Program-made: the position numbers and the translations under genes
The notes under the pieces: model-generated
The model's input: the letters and a program-made list of their open reading frames with translations, nothing else
Told to the model about the DNA's origin: nothing
Database searches by the model: none
From: Gemmatimonadota bacterium
GTDB taxonomy: Bacteria > Latescibacterota > UBA2968 > UBA8231
Assembly: GCA_018672475.1 (NCBI GenBank)
Contig: JABHFS010000001.1
Coordinates: 1-64,000, forward strand
Reading direction: 5' to 3'
Length of the DNA: 64,000 nt
Shown here: piece after piece, positions 61,597-64,000 of the stretch
Layout of the letters: each line of letters opens with the position of its first letter
Position numbering within the stretch: position 1 is the first letter of the stretch

Positions 61597-61784
61597 GCGA
61601 TTTTATTGATTACAGGGATCGCGCGCCCCGGCCGACCAAACCGATCGATGATGGCGGTGGGGAGTCGGATGAAGGGCCGCGCCGGCCCAAAGTCGAGAAA
61701 CCCAGCACCGACGATATTTTAAAGCGAATGAAGAAAGTCGACCCCAATCAAGCGCGGCGCTATCGCCAGCGTACGGGGCAGTAA
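61593..61784 (+). CDS. ubact: Ubiquitin-like modifier UBact/Pup
   Basis: A 63-residue, charged, probably disordered protein with no hydrophobic core. It is Gly/Asp/Glu-rich in the middle and basic at the end (DDILKRMKKVDPNQARRYRQ), and terminates Arg-Thr-Gly-Gln. Pup ends Gly-Gly-Gln or -Glu. UBact of Nitrospirae and candidate phyla ends R-x-G-E/Q with this basic DDILKRM-type helix. The terminal Gln needs Dop deamidation before PafA can attach it to substrate lysines. AGGAGG is 6 bp upstream, among the strongest RBS in the operon. The position between dop and prcB matches the pup gene of actinobacteria. Confidence 0.93.
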   Translation: MSDFIDYRDRAPRPTKPIDDGGGESDEGPRRPKVEKPSTDDILKRMKKVDPNQARRYRQRTGQ

Positions 61785-61790
61785 CTGCGC

Positions 61791-62546
61791 ATGGAGAGCT
61801 GCGATTTTCTCGGCTTGCTCAAGGAAGGTGGGCATTTGTCAGCCGCACCGGGCATGGTTCAAGAAGGGCTACTCGAGCAGGTCGAGGGTACGACTATTAT
61901 GGCCGTGCGCTACGCCGACGGGGTCTTGGTTGCCGGCGACCGCCGGGCGACGATGGGCAACTTGGTGGTCTATGACCGGGCCGATAAGGTCTTGAGCATC
62001 GACGACGACACGGTTATGGCGATCGCCGGGTCGCCGTCGGTCGCCTATGATATCGCCCGAATGTTGGAGATGTCGGTGCAGTACTATCGCCGGAGTCAGT
62101 TGCAGCGGTTGAGCCTCGACGGCAAGTTGCGCACGCTCTCGCGACTGTTGCGCCAGAACTTGCCGATGGCGATCCAGGGGATCGGTGCGGTGGTGCCGAT
62201 CTACGCGGCCTATGACCAGGACGCCGGTGAGAGCAAGATTTTCTTTTACGACCTCCTGGGCGCCGAGTTCGAATGCGTCGATTTCTGCACCACGGGGTCG
62301 GGTTCGAACATTATCCGCGGTGCGCTCTACTACCAGAATCGCTGGGGCACGCCGCTCGCGGAGATGGCGGAGGAACAGGCAGTGGAGACGGTGCTCAAGA
62401 TGCTAGAGACTGCTGCCGAATACGATACCGCCACCGGCGGATTTCGCGAGACGGCGCGAATTTTCCCTCAGATTATGAAAGTCACGGCCGCCGGGCTGAA
62501 CAAGGTGTCCGAAGACGAAATGGCCGCACTCTACGAGAAGGCTTAG
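61791..62546 (+). CDS. prcB: Proteasome 20S beta subunit
   Basis: 251 residues. A 33-residue propeptide should be cut at Gly33-Thr34 to expose the N-terminal nucleophile (VEGTTIMAVRY). Numbering from it, Asp17 (VAGDRRATMG) and Lys33 (RADKVLSID) are in place, and a GSGSN segment supplies the Ser129-type residues. So the active site Thr1/Asp17/Lys33 is complete. It forms the two inner rings of the 20S core, degrading unfolded substrate. The start is taken as the ATG at 61791; an internal ATG at 61854 would shorten the propeptide. It follows the modifier gene by 6 bp. Confidence 0.95.
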   Translation: MESCDFLGLLKEGGHLSAAPGMVQEGLLEQVEGTTIMAVRYADGVLVAGDRRATMGNLVVYDRADKVLSIDDDTVMAIAGSPSVAYDIARMLEMSVQYYRRSQLQRLSLDGKLRTLSRLLRQNLPMAIQGIGAVVPIYAAYDQDAGESKIFFYDLLGAEFECVDFCTTGSGSNIIRGALYYQNRWGTPLAEMAEEQAVETVLKMLETAAEYDTATGGFRETARIFPQIMKVTAAGLNKVSEDEMAALYEKA

Positions 62547-62550
62547 GGAT

Positions 62551-63306
62551 ATGCTGGAAGAACCTTATCGCTGGGTTGAGGCGATCAACAACCGCCGCGA
62601 ATATCTGGAGGACCAACTCTCGGCCGGCAGTCCGGTGGTGGGCATGACCTATGCGGGGGGGGTGCTGTTGCTGACGACCACCCCGGGGCCGCGCAAGCTC
62701 TTTGAAATCTACAATGAGATCGCCTTTGCCGCTGTCGGGCACCCCGCTGACATAGAAAAGTTGCGCAAGGCGGTTATCGATATTGCCCATATCGAAGGTT
62801 TTAATCTCTCCGCCCGCGATGTGACCTTACAGCGCCTGGTAAGTTTCGGTATAGGCCCGCTGATGAAGGCGGCCTTCGATGAGATCTTCCGTTCGCCCTT
62901 TATCGCCCGAGTGATGATGGCCGAGTTAGACCCGGTTGAGGGCGGGGATGTCTTCTATACTATCGACGCAGATGGCTCCTTCGCGCAGGGCGGCCGAGTG
63001 GCGGCTATCAGCGGCAGCGAAAAAAGCGCCCGGGCGATGACGGCGAAGCTCGGGGAAGTCGATGGGGCGTTGCCGCTCCAAGAAGCTTTGGGTGCGGCGT
63101 TACAGGTCTGGGGATTGGGGCGGTTGGTGCTCGATTCTGAGGAGGGGCAAGAACCGAGTGAGAGTGATGTGCGTGAATTCTTAAAGGACGGTTTGCAGGG
63201 GCTGAAGGTCGAGGCCGCCGTGTTGGACCGTGAACGAAGTGTCAAATCGAAGTTCAACCTGCTGACCGAAGATGAGCTTCCTTTGGCCGCCTACATCGGG
63301 GCATAG
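62551..63306 (+). CDS. prcA: Proteasome 20S alpha subunit
   Basis: 251 residues. The gate segment and H0 helix (EEPYRWVEAINNRREYLEDQ) precede the Ntn-fold VVGMTYAGGVLLLTTTPGPRKLFEIYNEIAFAAVGHPADIEKLRK, homologous to actinobacterial PrcA (AYAGGV..., YDRVGFAAVG, NEFENLRR). No N-terminal threonine nucleophile, as expected for an alpha subunit. It forms the outer rings that gate entry and dock Arc. It begins 5 bp after the prcB stop. The N-terminal tail differs from the actinobacterial gate, and the docking of an Arc lacking the usual tail would involve this ring. Confidence 0.93.
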   Translation: MLEEPYRWVEAINNRREYLEDQLSAGSPVVGMTYAGGVLLLTTTPGPRKLFEIYNEIAFAAVGHPADIEKLRKAVIDIAHIEGFNLSARDVTLQRLVSFGIGPLMKAAFDEIFRSPFIARVMMAELDPVEGGDVFYTIDADGSFAQGGRVAAISGSEKSARAMTAKLGEVDGALPLQEALGAALQVWGLGRLVLDSEEGQEPSESDVREFLKDGLQGLKVEAAVLDRERSVKSKFNLLTEDELPLAAYIGA

Positions 63307-63309
63307 GCC

Positions 63310-64000
63310 ATGAAGGATCGAATTTACGGTATTGAAACGGAATTCGGCTGTCTGCCGCCGGACTCAGACCCCTTTCTAAGCCCCGATTTTATATCGGTGA
63401 AAACCAAAGACTGCGTGTTTTATCGCGAGGGCTTGGGGATCGTCGATATCCATTATCGCGGGCGCGACGAGCCCCCGGGCAATGGCGGCTTTCTCTTTAA
63501 TGGCGGCCGGCTCTATATCGACATGGGCCATGTTGAATACGCTACGCCCGAATGCAACGGCCTTTTTGACCTGGTCGCTTCCGATCGGGCGGGGGAATTG
63601 ATGGTCCAACGCGCGCTAGAGGAACTGGATCTGGCCGAGACCGCTTCTTTCTTTAAGAATAATATCGACCATTACACCGGGGCGACTTTCGGCTGCCACG
63701 AGAACTATCTCGTGCGTCGCGATGTGCCTTTCTCGCAGGTGTTGCTGCCGGCGATGTTGCCCTTCTTTGTCACCCGACAGATTTTCGCCGGCGCCGGCAG
63801 GGTGGGTTGTCACACAGATGCTTTCGAGCCCGGTAGCGCCGAGGACGAAGGCGTTTCCTTCCAGATCTCGCAGCGGGCTGATCACATTGTCACCGAGATC
63901 TACCAGTGGATCCAGTTCAGTCGCGCGATCATTAATACGCGCGATGAGCCCTTGGCCGACTGGGGTCTATATCGCCGTTTGCATTTGCTGGTCGGCGACT
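63310..64000 (+). CDS. pafA: Modifier ligase PafA (partial, continues past window)
   Basis: The first 230 residues are visible. ATP/Mg Glu: IYGIETEFGC. The central NGGRLYIDMGHVEYATPECNG carries the catalytic Asp. FFKNNIDHYTGATFGCHENYLVR, FFVTRQIFAGAGRVG and INTRDEPLADWGLYRRLHLL are Dop/PafA-family blocks. It lacks the long early insertion of Dop, which identifies it as the ligase. PafA uses ATP to join the modifier's C-terminal Glu side chain to substrate lysines. The ATG at 63310 is 4 bp after the prcA stop. The missing C-terminal part should hold the modifier-binding subdomain. Confidence 0.93.
   Translation, partial: MKDRIYGIETEFGCLPPDSDPFLSPDFISVKTKDCVFYREGLGIVDIHYRGRDEPPGNGGFLFNGGRLYIDMGHVEYATPECNGLFDLVASDRAGELMVQRALEELDLAETASFFKNNIDHYTGATFGCHENYLVRRDVPFSQVLLPAMLPFFVTRQIFAGAGRVGCHTDAFEPGSAEDEGVSFQISQRADHIVTEIYQWIQFSRAIINTRDEPLADWGLYRRLHLLVGD

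Overview
The window is bacterial, protein-coding throughout and moderately GC-rich, with no rRNA, tRNA or CRISPR recognised. Gene content points to an uncultivated Gram-negative-like candidate phylum of the Latescibacterota/Poribacteria type. It has formylglycine sulfatases, several Gfo/Idh/MocA oxidoreductases, a DUF3179 protein, an enolase-superfamily dehydratase and an N,N-dimethylformamidase-like protein. It also has a complete proteasome tagging system whose modifier looks like UBact, the Pup-like protein of non-actinobacterial phyla. The phylum is an inference from gene content.

Layout. 1-13 kb: an alkaline-phosphatase-superfamily 'sulfatase' (partial), VOC protein, small HTH protein plus SSB, RraA-like protein, an IS3 relic that cut off a Gfo/Idh/MocA gene, 1-Cys peroxiredoxin, TIM-barrel isomerase, secreted zinc phospholipase/nuclease, enolase-superfamily enzyme plus DUF3179 protein, a canonical sulfatase, and a YbhN-type membrane protein. 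13-16.7 kb: secreted beta-sandwich protein, dCMP deaminase, CBM9-like exported protein. 16.7-23.4 kb: a tightly packed catabolic-looking operon (Ldh2-type dehydrogenase, serine hydrolase, acetolactate-synthase-like ThDP enzyme, CoA-disulfide-reductase-like flavoprotein, MOSC protein, PfkB kinase), then a P-loop sulfotransferase-like protein and malic enzyme.

25.4-34 kb: thrS preceded by a candidate threonine-rich leader peptide and attenuator, an M50-like membrane protease, a PAS-HisKA_2 histidine kinase, proS, a DMFase-like protein and an SDR epimerase. 34.4-39 kb (minus): a metallophosphoesterase and a 1120-residue CPBP protease with a duplicated extracytoplasmic domain. 39.2-41.3 kb: Gfo/Idh/MocA, L7Ae-like RNA-binding protein, creatininase-family amidase. 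41.8-46.3 kb: two consecutive ABC exporters, each with an extra N-terminal domain and a Cys4 zinc ribbon. 46.4-49.8 kb: CutC, CYTH, NadC and two IS5-type transposase relics. 49.9-57.4 kb: phosphodiester-glycosidase lipoprotein, a second Ldh2, paired Gfo/Idh/MocA genes, a sulfite-oxidase-fold molybdoprotein, a lipoprotein and two MBL-fold hydrolases.

57.5-64 kb is the highlight: lepB, then arc (proteasomal ATPase), dop, a 63-residue UBact/Pup-like modifier ending Gly-Gln, prcB, prcA and pafA (cut by the window end). The order matches the actinobacterial Pup-proteasome locus. Dop would deamidate the C-terminal Gln, PafA would ligate the modifier to lysines, Arc would unfold the tagged protein, and the PrcAB 20S core would degrade it.
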